NCBI GenBank assembly: GCA_027382625.1
Contig: JAJKFJ010021845.1
Coordinates: 239,695-303,694 of the forward strand
DNA length: 64,000 nucleotides
Direction: 5' to 3'
DNA from: Tetmemena sp. SeJ-2015
Lineage: Eukaryota; Ciliophora; Spirotrichea; Sporadotrichida; Oxytrichidae
Of this stretch, positions 18,214 to 28,150 are shown piece by piece; positions within the stretch are counted from its first letter, which is position 1, and every line of letters begins with the position of its first letter. The translations under genes were made by a program, and so were the position numbers. Under the pieces are notes generated by a model. It was not told where the DNA came from. It did not search any database and saw only the letters and a program-made list of their open reading frames with translations.

Positions 18214-18995
18214 ATGTTGACCGAAGTCCAGCGGGCGGAATGCGTCGCCTCGCTTCTGGAAAGCCATCGCACCAAGGTGCAGGGCATGCGCCCCTCGGAG
18301 CGCTTTCCGCAGATCGAGCTGGAAGACAGCTATGCAATTTCCTCGGCCGTGGCCGAAGCCAAGGTCAAGGCAGGTGCGCGAAATCATCGGCCACAAGATC
18401 GGCCTGACCTCGAAAGCGATGCAGGCGGCGTCCAAGATCGACGAGCCGGACTTTGGCTATATGTTCGACGACCTGATCCTGAACGATGGCGCCAAGGTGC
18501 CCTTCGATAGTTTCTGCGTGCCGCGGGTGGAACCGGAACTGACCTTCATCCTGAAGACCGCTGAAAGGCCCGGGCATCGGGCTGATCGACGTGATGCGGG
18601 CGACCGAATGGGTGGTGCCCTCGATCGAGATCATCGACGCCCGCGTGACCGAACCGCGCCGGATCTACGACACCGTGGCAGATAATGGCGCGGCGGCGGG
18701 GATCATCCTGGGCGGCCGCCCGGTGCGGCCGACCGATGTAGACCTGCGCTGGGTCGGTGCGATCTTCTATCGCAATTCGGAAATCGAAGAGACCGGCCTT
18801 GCGGCGGGCGTTCTGGGCCATCCGGCCATGGCGATTGCCTGGCTCGCGAACAAGGTCGGACAATATGGCACGGTGCTTGAACCCGGTCACATGATGCTGT
18901 CGGGCAGCTTCACCCGACCCGTCCATGCGAAAAAGGGCGATACGCTGCATGCCGATTTCGGCCCGCTCGGCTCGGTCTCGGTGCAATTCACATGA
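18214..18995 (+). CDS. 2-oxo-hepta-3-ene-1,7-dioate hydratase-like (FAH superfamily)
   Basis: Fumarylacetoacetase-superfamily hydratase of 260 residues that adds water to a 2-oxo-4-enoate in meta-cleavage routes. Marks are [30 protein letters not shown], the metal site [12 protein letters not shown], and SIEIIDARV. HpaH/HpcG and the smaller 2-oxopentenoate hydratases and oxalocrotonate decarboxylases share these motifs, so substrate size is uncertain. Frame changes lie near 18372 and 18560. The stop overlaps the aldolase start (ATGA). Confidence 0.82.
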
Positions 18996-19796
18996 CCGGA
19001 CTACCGCATCACCCGCTGACCACCGGCCCGGTTGCCGCCCCCCGCAACGCCTTCAAGGCGCGGCTTGCGGCGGGCGAGGCGCTGCACGGGCTTTGGCTGT
19101 CGATCCCCAATGCGGTCACGGCCGAGGCGCTGAGCCTTCTGGGCTTTGAACTGGCTGTTTTCGACACCGAACATGCCGCCGTCGATCTGGCCGATCTGCA
19201 ACCCTGTTGCAGGCGGCATCCGCCGGACCGTCGGCCATGTGCTGCGCCCGGCCTGGAACGACAAGGTGCTGATCAAGCGCGCGGCTGGACATGGGGGCGC
19301 AGACCCTGCTGGTGCCTTTGTCCAGACCGCGGACGAGGCGGCGGCGGCGGTCGCGGCCTGTCTTTACCCGCCGCATGGCGTGCGCGGCGTGGCGGGCGGC
19401 ACGCGGGCCAGCCGCTACGGCCAGACCGCGGATTACTTCCGCGTCGCCAATGCCGAGATCTGCCTGCTGGTGCAGATCGAGACCGGCGAGGCGCTGGGGC
19501 GTCTGGAAGAGATCGCCTCGGTTCCGGGGGTGGACGGCGTATTCATCGGGCCGTCGGACCTTGCGGCTTCGATGGGGCATCTGGGCAATCCGGCCCACCC
19601 GGAGGTGCAGGCCGCGCTGCAAGACGCCATCGCACGGCTGCAAAAGCTGGGCAAACCGGGCGGCATCCTGGCCACCAACCCGGCGGATGCCCGGCGCTAC
19701 CTGTCCTGGGGCTATGCCTTCGTCGCGGGCAGCGTCGATCTGGGCCTGTTGGTCGCTGCGGCAAGGTCTGTGCGCGACGCGCTGCGCGAGGCGTGA
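18992..19796 (+). CDS. HpcH/HpaI-family 4-hydroxy-2-oxo acid aldolase
   Basis: Metal-dependent class II aldolase of about 267 residues that splits a 4-hydroxy-2-oxo acid to pyruvate plus an aldehyde. It reads LHGLWLSIPNAVTAEALSLL and FELAVFDTEHAAVDLADLQP near the N-terminus. Later come EICLLVQIETGEALGRLEEI, with the metal glutamate, and GVDGVFIGPSDLAASMGHLG. Frame changes lie near 19200 and 19285. It ends the catabolic operon and is convergent with cobF. HpaI proper acts on 4-hydroxy-2-oxoheptanedioate; the true substrate here depends on the unknown starting ring. Confidence 0.85.
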
Positions 19797-19826
19797 CAAG
19801 CCTGTGCTGACCGGGCGGAAGGGTGG

Positions 19827-19844
19827 CCCCGCGCGTCTGCGGGG
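19827..19844. terminator. hairpin between convergent operons
   Basis: CCCCGC-GCGTCT-GCGGGG forms a perfect 6-bp stem 30 bp after the aldolase stop, between convergent operons. There is no T-run, so it is at best a weak or factor-dependent terminator. Confidence 0.3.
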
Positions 19845-19931
19845 TCGCCGTGGTCAAAGTGCGGGGCAGGGCGCGGCGGTTCCACACTGGCGCGCGCCTG
19901 CCTGTCGCCCTTCCTCTCGGCTGAAATACGA

Positions 19932-20716
19932 CTATTGAGCCTGGCCAAGAAGCTGCGCGGGGCTGCGCCGCATCAGGTAGATGTCCATGATCCAGCCATG
20001 GGCGGCGCGGGCGTTGCTCCGGGTCTCGAGGATCTGCGACGCGACTTCGGCGAGCGGGCCGGAGATCAGGATTTCCTCTTCCATCCCGACATAGGCCCCC
20101 ACCAGATCGAGATGCCTGTCGGATCGAGCGTGCCGAAGGCACCGCCCGCATCCAGCATGACGACCGCCGTGTCGCTGCCCGCGGGCCAGCCCGTCTCGCG
20201 CAGGGCGCGGCCGGTGGTGATGGTCACCGGCGCGCCCAGCCCGTTCAGCGGAATGGCATGGGCGGCGCAGAGCGCCTGAATGGCGGTGATGCCGGGGGTG
20301 ACGCGCAGGGTCAGCGGCAGGCGCCTGGCCAGACGCTCGGCGATGCGCAGCGAACTGTCGTAAAGCGAGGGGTCGCCCCAGACCAGAAGCGCCACGTTCA
20401 GCGCGCCGCCGGGGCGCAGATGGGGGCGGATCGCCGCTTCCCAGGCCAGCGCGATGGCATCGTGCCAGTCTTCGACGCGGGCAAGATAATCGGGCGTCGC
20501 CGGGTCGCGGACGGGCAGGTCAAAGCCCTGCACATGGGTCGCAGGATTGGTGACGCAGCTTTCGATGATGCGGTAGCGCAGGCCCGCAAGGTCGGCCTTG
20601 TCCTCGCCCTTCAGCGGCACAAGGATCAGCTCGGCCCGGTTCATCGCCTTGGCGGCCTGGGCGGTGACATGGTCGGGATTGCCGCTGCCGATGCCGATCA
20701 GATCAAGGGTGATCAT
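19932..20716 (-). CDS. cobF: precorrin-6A synthase, deacetylating (CobF)
   Basis: SAM methyltransferase of the aerobic cobalamin route that methylates C1 of precorrin-5 and removes the acetyl group. About 261 residues of the tetrapyrrole-methylase fold: LIGIGSGNPDHVTAQAAKAM at the N-terminus, then LILVPLKGEDKADLAGLR and VALLVWGDPSLYDSSLRIAE. A frame change near 20105 leads to the tail YVGMEEEILISGPLAEVASQ and LMRRSPAQLLGQAQ. It is the last gene behind cbtB and cbtA under the riboswitch at 21777-21971. Confidence 0.93.
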
Positions 20717-20779
20717 GGGTCTGTCCTGTGTGGTGCCGCCGCGCCCTGGGGACAGGCGCGGCGGCGGTCTGGGCGCGCG

Positions 20780-21548
20780 TTAGGCGGTAGCGGTCTCTTT
20801 CGACCACATGGCACCCGCCGTCCAGCCCAGCACGGCCCAGACCACCAGCCCGACGCCAAGCACGCGGGCGGCGAAGGTGGCGGCCAGTTCGGGCGGGGCG
20901 ACGCCCGCGAAGCCTTCCAGATGCGGCGCCCCGATCAGGTGCGGCGCGGCAAGAAGGGCAAGGCCAAGCAGGGCGAAGACCACACCCCGGCCATAGGCCA
21001 GAAGGGCGATGCCGGTCGCGGTCGACAGGACCGTGCCCCACCACCAGACCTGCCGGGCGGTCAGTTCGGCCGCCGCAGTGCCGGGCAGTTCGGGGGCAAG
21101 GCCCAGGGCCGGGGCAAGCTGGAAGGCCGCGAAACCCGCGATCCCCCACAAAAGCCCCTCGCGCGCGCCGATGCGGCGGCCCCAGGCCATGGCAAGGCCG
21201 AAGCCAGCGACCAGGATCAGCGCATAGGCGCTGTAGATCAGGATCGAGAACAGCCCGGTCAGCGCATTGCGCTGGAACTCGGACGGCTCTTCCCCCGCCG
21301 CGCCATGGTCATGGCTGCCATGGTCATGCCCGGCCTCGGCTTCTGTGCCGGCAGCGGCAGCATGGTCATGGCCGTCGCCGTGGTCATGGCCCGCGGGTGC
21401 CGCGCCCTGGAAATGGGTCAGGCTGCCCGATTCATACTCTTCCGCCAGAAGGATCGACTTCTGCACGAATGCGAAATGCAGCAGGGCCCCCCAGCAGCCC
21501 CGCCGCAACGCCAGCGAACAACGCGCTGGCCAGCATTTTCTGGATCAT
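20780..21548 (-). CDS. cbtA: cobalt transporter subunit CbtA
   Basis: Predicted cobalt permease of about 255 residues with five to six hydrophobic helices. After MIQKMLASALFAGVAAGLLG the frame slips in a run of G (near 21495) and continues LLHFAFVQKSILLAEEYESG. A long histidine-rich cytoplasmic or periplasmic loop (HDHGDGHDHAAAAGTEAEAG, then HDHGSHDHG) is the expected metal-binding element. It pairs with CbtB (4 bp apart) behind a B12 riboswitch, so cobalt uptake would fall when cobalamin is plentiful. Confidence 0.88.
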
Positions 21549-21552
21549 GGTG

Positions 21553-21729
21553 TCAGTGGCAGGGGAAGCCGGTCGCATGACGCATGTCATGCGCGGCGTC
21601 ATGCAGCGTCGCCGACTGGGCGTGGCCTGCCACGAACAGGGTCGCGCCGCCCAGAAGGGCCACGAACAGGACGGCCATCAGCGCCGAGGATTTGTCCGAC
21701 GCGCGCAGCGCGGTTTGGGTATTGGTCAT
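21553..21729 (-). CDS. cbtB: cobalt transporter small subunit CbtB
   Basis: A 58-residue single-helix membrane protein beginning MTNTQTALRASDKSSALMA. The C-terminal histidine motif is HDAAHDMRHATGFPCH, as in CbtB proteins, and it probably donates cobalt to CbtA. An AAGGAGAAAG ribosome site precedes the ATG; the start is fixed by this, although the frame is open further upstream through the riboswitch. Confidence 0.88.
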   Translation of the reverse strand: MTNTQTALRASDKSSALMAVLFVALLGGATLFVAGHAQSATLHDAAHDMRHATGFPCH

Positions 21730-21776
21730 GTCTTTCTCCTTACCGTCACACCCGACGGCGGTTGTTGCCTTCTTGC

Positions 21777-21971
21777 CTGGCCGGTCTCCTGACTTGCGGG
21801 TCGAAGCTGCTTTCCGCCTTCCCAGCCCCGTCAGGGGCCAGTGGCCGTTGGAAAGCCGCTCGCCGCTTACAGTCGCGGGGGCGGCTGGGGCTGCGGGCGC
21901 CTCGGTTGGTCCGCCCTTCCCCATTCCCGTTTCAGTCCCGGTGCTTTGCACCATATGGGACACCTTGTGCC
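21777..21971 (-). promoter_or_regulatory. cobalamin (adenosylcobalamin) riboswitch upstream of cbtBA-cobF
   Basis: Read on the minus strand, this has the full B12 aptamer signature in order: AAGGTG at the 5' side, GGGACTGAAACGGGAATGGGG, GCCGCCCCCGCGACTGTAAG, the B12 box GCCACTGG, GGGAAGGCGG, and the closing CAAGTCAGGAGACCGGCC. It lies about 50 bp before cbtB. When cobalamin is bound such leaders usually stop expression of uptake and synthesis genes. Confidence 0.93.
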
Positions 21972-22131
21972 TTCATCTGTCACAAGCGCGATTCGGGCTT
22001 GGGGGGTGGCGATTGCGACGAAAATCAGCCCGGTTTCCGCGCCAGCCCCTTTTCAGGCGCAGGCAAGATGCGGGCTGGCACACAGGTGCCTTCCCCCCTG
22101 GCGGAAACGGCATAGCGCGCCGGGGCGGAAG

Positions 22132-22368
22132 TTAGACAAGGTCGGCAAGGTCGCTTTCATCAAGATCGCCAAAGAGATAGGCGGTCTTCCCCGCGCTGCG
22201 GAAGGCGCAGGTCGAGGGGCGGGTGCAGCCTGACATGCAATCGGTGGTCTGGACCTGTGCCGCCACGCCCGCCTCTGCCAGAGCCTGCGCCAAGGGCGCG
22301 GCAAAGCCCGCGCGTCCCAGAGCGCAAGAGGTGCAGATCGTGACGGTCAGGGCGGCGGGTTCAGGCAT
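22132..22368 (-). CDS. DUF1636 (2Fe-2S ferredoxin-like) protein
   Basis: Small protein of 78 residues. Its cysteine pattern ICTSCALG and TTDCMSGCTRPSTC suits a thioredoxin-fold 2Fe-2S ferredoxin. DUF1636 proteins recur in alphaproteobacterial cobalamin operons, but their function is not established; electron supply to a corrin-ring step is a guess. The start overlaps the end of cobA by 8 bp, so it is the last gene of the cobL-to-cobA operon. A second, degraded copy lies at 34663-35004. Confidence 0.75.
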   Translation of the reverse strand: MPEPAALTVTICTSCALGRAGFAAPLAQALAEAGVAAQVQTTDCMSGCTRPSTCAFRSAGKTAYLFGDLDESDLADLV

Positions 22369-23080
22369 CGGCCAGCGGACCGTAAAGGATCAGCGCCGGG
22401 CTTGCGGCGGGGGAGGCAGCGGCGAGTGTCGCGGCAAGCCCGGCCAGCGTGCTGCGGGTCAGGCGCTGGTCGGGATGGCCCACCGCCTCGGCCAGAAGTG
22501 TGGGTGTTTCGGGCGACAGGCCCTCGGCCTGAAGCCGGGCGGCAAGGGCAGGAAAGCTGCGTCGTCCCATGAAGACCACGGTTGTCGCCTGCGGATCGGC
22601 CAGCGCCGCCCAGTTCAGCCCCTCGGGCAGGCTGCCGGTCACATCGGCCCCGGTGACGAATTGCACCCGGCGGGCGGTCAGCCTGCGGGTCAGCGGAATG
22701 CCGGCCGCCGCCGCCGCGCAGGCCGAAGGTACGCCGGGCACGATTTCGAAACCGATCCCGGCGGCTTTCAGGGCAGTAATCTCCTCTTCCAGCCGTCCGA
22801 ACAACCCGCAATCGCCGGATTTCAGCCGCACGACGCGCGCGCCCGTGGCGGCGTAATCGACCAGCAGGCGGCTGACATGGTCCTGCTTGGGCGAGGGTTT
22901 CCCCGCGCGCTTGCCCACTGCGACGAGTTCCGCCCCTGGCCCGGCATGGGCAAGGATCGGCCCTGAGGCAAGGTCGTCGAACAGGATGACATCCGCCTCG
23001 GCGAGAAGGCGGGCGGCCTTGAGCGTCAGAAGATCGGGGTCTCCCGGACCGGACGAGACGAAAGAGACGAAGCCCGTCAT
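22361..23080 (-). CDS. cobA: uroporphyrinogen-III C-methyltransferase (CobA/SUMT)
   Basis: Intact 239-residue enzyme that methylates uroporphyrinogen III at C2 and C7 to give precorrin-2, the entry to the corrin branch. The tetrapyrrole-methylase signatures are FVSSGPGDPDLLTLKAARLL, KRAGKPSPKQDHVSRLLVDY, VRLKSGDCGLFGR and FEIVPGVPSACAAAA. There is no siroheme (CysG) fusion, so it is the dedicated cobalamin form. It overlaps cobB by ATGA upstream and DUF1636 downstream. Confidence 0.95.
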   Translation of the reverse strand: MTGFVSFVSSGPGDPDLLTLKAARLLAEADVILFDDLASGPILAHAGPGAELVAVGKRAGKPSPKQDHVSRLLVDYAATGARVVRLKSGDCGLFGRLEEEITALKAAGIGFEIVPGVPSACAAAAAGIPLTRRLTARRVQFVTGADVTGSLPEGLNWAALADPQATTVVFMGRRSFPALAARLQAEGLSPETPTLLAEAVGHPDQRLTRSTLAGLAATLAAASPAASPALILYGPLADA

Positions 23081-24416
23081 GGCTGGATGTCCTGCGGATC
23101 AAGGGGTGCGGCGGGCGTTTCCGCGGGGGCGATCAGGTGGAAGAACGTGCCCGAGACGGCGCCTCCCCCGGCTGGCGCAGATCGATCCGGTCTCGGCCAG
23201 ATCGGCCCCGGTTGCGTCAGTCACCCGGGCCAGAGGCGCGTCGGGCTGCGACAGGATCGTTGCATAGTGGAACTCATGCCCGCGCAGGGCCCGTGCCGCT
23301 TGGCCGGGCAGGGCGTGATGCGGGCGGGCAAGGCGATAGCCCAGATGCATCCGCCGCCTTGCGAAGCTGGTCTCAAGCCCCAGCAGCCCGGCCATGCGAT
23401 GCCTTGTGCCATCGGCGGCGACCAGCCCCGCGCCCAGTGCCATATAGCCGCCGCATTCGCCATGGACCGGGCGGGTCCGGGCGAAATCGGCCAGCCCGGC
23501 GCGGAAGACTTCGGCGGCGGCAAGTCTGGGGGCGTGCAATTCGGGATAGCCGCCGGGCAGCCAGCACACCGTGGCGCTCGCATCCGGGGCCTGATCGGCA
23601 AGGGGCGAGAAGGGCAGGATCGTCGCGCCCTGCGCCCGCCAATCGGCCAGAAGATGGGGATAGACGAAGGAAAAGGCGGCGTCGCGGGCCAGCGCGATCC
23701 GTTCGCCCGGGCCGGAACCGGGGCGCTGCGCAGGGCCCCGGAAGCGGTGTACGGCGGGCCGAGCGGCGGCGTCCGTGCAATGCGGCCGGCGGCGCTTTGG
23801 CAGGATCCCTGCAGCGCGCAGTTCCTCGGCCTGCACAAGACCCGATGCGTCGGGCAGGAACCTCGGGCCGGCGCGGCAGGGCGCCAGCACGGGCAGGCCC
23901 GCCGCCGCCATCCCGGCCGGACCACGCCTCATGCCGGGGCGAGGCGACCTTGTTCAGGATGACGCCGCCGACGGTCAGCTCGGCGCGGAACCGCGCCAGC
24001 CCCTGCGCCACGGCAGCCGCCGTCTGGGCCTGACCCGAGACATCGAGCACCAGAACGACGGGCCAGCCCATCAGCGCCGCCACTTCGGCGCTGGCGCCGG
24101 TGCGGTCTCGCCCGGCGCGGCCACGCCGTCGAACAGGCCCATCGAGCCTTCGGCCAGCACGAGATCGGCGCCGGCCGCACCCCGCCAGCGCGGCAATTCG
24201 GCCCGGTGCCATGGCCCAGCTGTCCAGGTTCACCGATGGCCGCCCGGCGGCTGCGGCGTGGAAGGCGGGGTCGATGTAATCCGGCCCGCTTTTGAACGGC
24301 TGCACGGTCAGCCCGCGCGCGGTGAAGGCCGCAAGCAGGCCCAGCGTCAGCGTGGTCTTGCCCGTGCCCGAGGCGGGGGCCGATATGAGCAGGCCGGGGG
24401 GCAGCGGCACGGTCAT
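23077..24416 (-). CDS. cobB: cobyrinate a,c-diamide synthase (CobB)
   Basis: Glutamine amidotransferase that amidates the a and c side chains of hydrogenobyrinate. The N-terminal ATP loop is [20 protein letters not shown], then [16 protein letters not shown]. The glutaminase half carries [12 protein letters not shown] and [18 protein letters not shown] with the catalytic cysteine. Frame changes lie near 24185, 24110, 23925 and 23150. At about 446 residues the length is normal. ATGA overlaps at both ends place it between cobM and cobA. Confidence 0.92.
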
Positions 24417-25207
24417 TCGGTTCCTGCCGGGAAGCGCGGCTCGGCCCCGAGCGGGCGATAGCGGCGGTCGTAATCGCCCGCGTAAAGACGGCTTTCGGCA
24501 AAGCCTTCCGCCGCCAGCGCCGGGCCGACCAGGATCAGCGCCGTGCGCTCGCCCGTGCCGATGGCGGGGTCAATTGTGGCCAGGGTGGCGCGGTGCAGGC
24601 GCTGGTCGGGCCAGGAGGCACGGAAGACCACTGCAACGGGCAATCCGGCCAAGGCGGGCAGAAGCCGGGCCTGCACATCGGCCAGGACATGGACCGACAG
24701 GTGGATCGCCAGCGTCGCGCCGGTGCGGGCGAAGTTCTCCAGCGTCTCGCCCTCTGGCATGGCCGAGGCGCGGCCCGAGGTGCGGGTCAGCACGACCGAT
24801 TGCGCAAGGCCCGGCAGGGTCAGTTCAGCCTGAGCGCCGCTGCGGCGGCGGCAAAGGCCGGACGCGGGTGATGTTCGAAGGGAATGTCCAGCGCGCGCAG
24901 GCGGCGCAGCTGCTCGCCCATGGCCGACCAGACCGACAGGTCGCCGGAATGCAGCCGCGCCACGTCCTTGCCTTCAGCATGGGCGGCGGCGATTTCGCGA
25001 TGATCCCGTCAAGGTCCATCGGCGCGGTGTTCACGATCCTCGCGCCGGCGCGCCAGGGGGCCTGAGGCACGGGCTGCCAGCGCGCCAGCAGCCTGAGGCC
25101 ACAAGCTGCCAGCATAAGACAGACCGGGCAGGCGGCGATCAGGCGCGGCCGCGCAGCGTGATCAGATCGGGCGCGCCGGGCCCGGCGCCGATGAAATGGA
25201 CGGTCAT
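24413..25207 (-). CDS. cobM: precorrin-4 C11-methyltransferase (CobM)
   Basis: SAM-dependent enzyme that methylates C11 of precorrin-4. It starts [20 protein letters not shown]. Readable later parts are [16 protein letters not shown] and the conserved [20 protein letters not shown] near the C-terminus. Frame changes near 25140, 25080, 24975 and 24830 break the middle. At about 264 codons the length is normal. Both ends overlap neighbours (cobE upstream, cobB downstream) by ATGA. Confidence 0.9.
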
Positions 25208-25571
25208 GGATTGGGTCCTTGGGTTGCGGCCATGGCGCAGGGCGCCATGCCGTCGGGCGCGGAAATACGCGCCACGGTGATGATGGCGCCCGGCCGGCGG
25301 CGGCCAGCGCCGCCGCTTCGGCGACCGATCCGGTGCCATGCAGCGCTTCGATGCGGGCCGAGCGGGTGGGGGTGGCGATGCCCGCCACCTCGACCGCACG
25401 GATCTGCAATCCGGTGCGGCGGGCGAGTTCGGTCAGGGCGGGGTCTTCCGCTTTGGCGGGCAGGGTCGCCAGCGCCTCGGCCGTGCCGCCCTGTGCCTCG
25501 ACGGCAGCAAGCGCCGCCTCGAGCGCGGCAAGGCTTGCGCCCTTGCGGAAGCCGAGACCCGCCACCCTCAT
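25204..25571 (-). CDS. cobE: CobE / CbiG C-terminal-like cobalamin biosynthesis protein
   Basis: Small protein of about 122 residues, homologous to the C-terminal half of CbiG: MRVAGLGFRKGASLAALEAA, with the G-x-G-x-R-x-x-x-S-like start. It then reads AEDPALTELARRTGLQIRAV and IEALHGTGSVAEAAAL. CobE is needed for aerobic cobalamin synthesis in Pseudomonas and binds corrin intermediates, but its exact role is unsettled. One frame change near 25290 separates the tail, which should end MAATQGPNP at the cobM start. Confidence 0.85.
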
Positions 25572-26700
25572 AGCGTGACGCTCCATTGCACCACAGGCCT
25601 TGCCGCCTGCCAGCCGCGAAAGCCGCCCAAGGGGACTGCCTCGGCGAGGTCGATCCGCATCAGGCTGCCGCCATGGCTGGCGTGAAGGCTGGCGAGAAGC
25701 GCCTCGGTCTCCAGCGTGACAGCATTGGCGACAAGGCGGGTGCCGGGGGGCAACCCGTTCCAAAGGGCCTCGTGCAGCGCGGCGGAACCGCCGCCGCCGA
25801 CGAAGACGGCATCGGGCGGGGGCAGGCGGTCAGTGCTTCGGGGCGCGGCTTCGATGGTGGTGATGCGGTGCGACAGGCCGAAATCCTCGGCATTGCGCGG
25901 ATATTCGCGGCGCGCCCGGCGCGGGCCTCGACCGCAAAGGCCTGTCCCCCGGCCAGCGCCCATTCGACCGAGATCGAGCCAGACCCGCCGCCGATATCCC
26001 ACAGCACTTCGCCCGGACGCGGGGCGAGGGCCGACAGGGTCAGGGCGCGGACCGGGCGTTTGGTGATCTGGCCGTCATGGCGGAACATCTCGTCCGGCAG
26101 GCCCGCGGCACGGGGCAGCCCCGCGCCGCGCGGCAGATCGGCCCCATCCAGCGCCACGGCAACCGGGGCGGCGATATCGGGCCAGTCGGCGCCGGGCCGC
26201 AGGCGCTCGCGCGGGCCACCCAGCGCCTCGCAGACCGTCAGGCGGGCTTCGGCAAAGCCGTTGGCGGCAAGCCAGGCGGCCAGATCGGCCACTGCCGCGC
26301 CGTCGCGCAGGGTGCAGATCACCCTTGTGCCCCGCGTCAGGACCGGGCGCAGCCGGGCGAAGGGCGCGGCATGCAGGCCAAGGCAAAGCGTGTCCTCAAG
26401 CCGCCAGCCCAGCCGCGCGGCGACCAGCGAGAAGGTTCCCGCAACCGGGAAGGCTTGCCAGTCCGACGGCGCCAGATGCGACGCGACCGACCCGCCCGCG
26501 CCGAACCAAAAAGGATCGCCCGAGACCAGCATCGCCACCTTTCGACCCCGGCAGGCGAGCAGGGGGGCCAGGTCGAAGGGCACGGGCCAGGCGCGTCCGC
26601 GGTCGCCCACACAGGCCAGCGCCAGATGGCGCGGCGCGCCGAAGACCAGATCGGCCCCGGCCAGCGCGGCGCGGCTTGTGCTTGACAGGCCTCCGGTCAT
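25568..26700 (-). CDS. cobL: precorrin-6Y C5,15-methyltransferase/decarboxylase (CobL)
   Basis: Fused two-domain enzyme that methylates C5 and C15 and decarboxylates the C12 acetate. The N-terminal domain has LAGADLVFGAPRHLALA and VAMLVSGDPFWFGAG. The C-terminal SAM domain shows RPGEVLWDIGGGSGSISVEW, and the end is GWQAARPVVQWSVTL. A frame change lies near 25905. The ATG at 26700 leaves the N-terminus about 12 residues short of the family, so a small error probably hides the true start within 26700-26745. It is divergent from cobK. Confidence 0.9.
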
Positions 26701-26729
26701 GCCGCCAGCGTGATCGAAGCCGGCTGCCC

Positions 26730-27437
26730 ATGCCGGTCCTATCGGCGGCACGACCGAGCCAGCCGCGGCAGGCCCTGGCGCAGGCGGGATGTGCCGTCTC
26801 CCTATGCGGCCGGCACCGGCGCCGCTGTGGCGCCAGCTGCCGACGCGGACGCGGGCGGGCCGGGGGCATGGCGCAGGCGCTGCGCGAGGGCGGCTTCAGC
26901 CGATCTGTCGTGCACCCATGGCCTCGCCGCGCGGATCAGCGCATGCCCGAGGCTGCGCGCGACGAGTGGCGCGATCGCCCTGCAACGCCCGGCGCCTGGG
27001 CCGCGCACAAGGCGACCGCTGGACCGGCGGTCGCCGACACGACGGCCGTGTCGCGGCGCTGCCCGATGCGCCCGCCCGGTCTTTCTGGCCACCGGCAAGC
27101 AGGGCCTGCTGCCTTTGCCGCCAAGCCGCAACACCATTACCTCTTGCGCCTTGTCGATCCGCCCGAAGCGCCCTTGCCTGCCGCATGCAAGCGTCGTGAT
27201 CGCACGGGGCCTTTCGATGCCGAGGGCGACAAGCGCTTATGATCGGCCATCGGATCACCCATCTTGTCCCCAAGAATGCGGAGGCCTTGGGCCGAAGCCA
27301 AGCTGATCGCGGCGCGCGCGCTGGGCCTGCCGGTGATCCTGATCGACCGGCCCGCCCTGCCGCCGCGCCGCGAGGTCGCCAGCGTGGCCGAGGTGATGGA
27401 CTGGCTGGCTCATGCCGGGACCGAGCGGGGGGTATAG
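26730..27437 (+). CDS. cobK: precorrin-6A reductase (CobK)
   Basis: NADPH-dependent reductase of precorrin-6A, about 235 residues, encoded on the plus strand inside the minus-strand cob block. Broken by several frame changes, but clear pieces remain: IGGTTE at the start, VFLATGKQGLLPF, PQHHYLLRLVDPPEAPLP, GPFDAEGDKRLMIGHRITHL and the C-terminal ARALGLPVILIDRPALPPRR, then EVASVAEVMDWLAHAG. The last 28 bp overlap the 3' end of cobJ. Confidence 0.85.
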
Positions 27438-28150
27438 ACCCAGCGCCCGACGCGCCGTGTCGCCTGATTTCCGACCAGAACCACGGTGCGCATATCGGCC
27501 ATCTCGGGCACAGCTTCGGCCAGGGTTACAGTGGTCAGCGCCTCGTCCGGCGTGCTGACGGCGCGGGCGAAGGTTACCAGACGGTCGGCTTCGCATTCCT
27601 CGCGCAGGATTTCCAGCACGCGGGCGAATTGCGTCGGGCGCGATTTCGAGCGCGGGTTGTAGAAGGCCCATGGCAAAGCCCCCCCGCGCGGCATGGCGCA
27701 GGCGGCGTTCGACCTCGGCAAAGGGTTTCATATTGTCCGACAGGTTGATCGCGCAGAAATCATGGCCCAAGGGCGCGCCCGCATGGGCCGCCGCCGCCAG
27801 CATCGCGGTGATGCCGGGCAGGATGCGGATTTCCAGCCCGTGATGCTGCGGCGCGGCGTCCAAGCGCCTCCGAACAGGGCCGAGGCCATGGCGAAGACGC
27901 CCGGATCGCCGGAGGAGACCCACGACCACCCGTCTGCCCGCCGCCGCCATTTCCAGCGCATGGGCGGCGCGGTCCATCTCGACGCGGTTGTCCGACGGGT
28001 GCAGCGTCAGCCCGTCACGCGGAGCGACGCGGGCGACATAGGGGATATAGCCCACCACATCGGTCGCCTGCGCCAGCACCGCCGAAACCTCGGCGTCACC
28101 AGATCTTCCGCACCGGGGCCAAGCCCCGCCACGATCACCCAGCCGCTCAT
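27410..28150 (-). CDS. cobJ: precorrin-3B C17-methyltransferase (CobJ)
   Basis: Ring-contracting SAM methyltransferase of about 247 residues. It starts [20 protein letters not shown]. It continues ATDVVGYIPYVARVAPRDGL and HPSDNRVEMDRAAHALEMAA, then EIRILPGITAMLAAAAHAGA. The tail is VVLVGNQATRRVGRWVYTPR. Frame changes lie near 28105, 27925, 27865 and 27685. The start overlaps the cobI stop (ATGA), so it is the last gene of the cobW-to-cobJ operon. Confidence 0.92.

Noticed and set aside
21553..21963. A 136-codon frame extending cbtB upstream
   Set aside because: The upstream 77 codons read through the cobalamin riboswitch; the ATG at 21729 with AAGGAG is the proper start.
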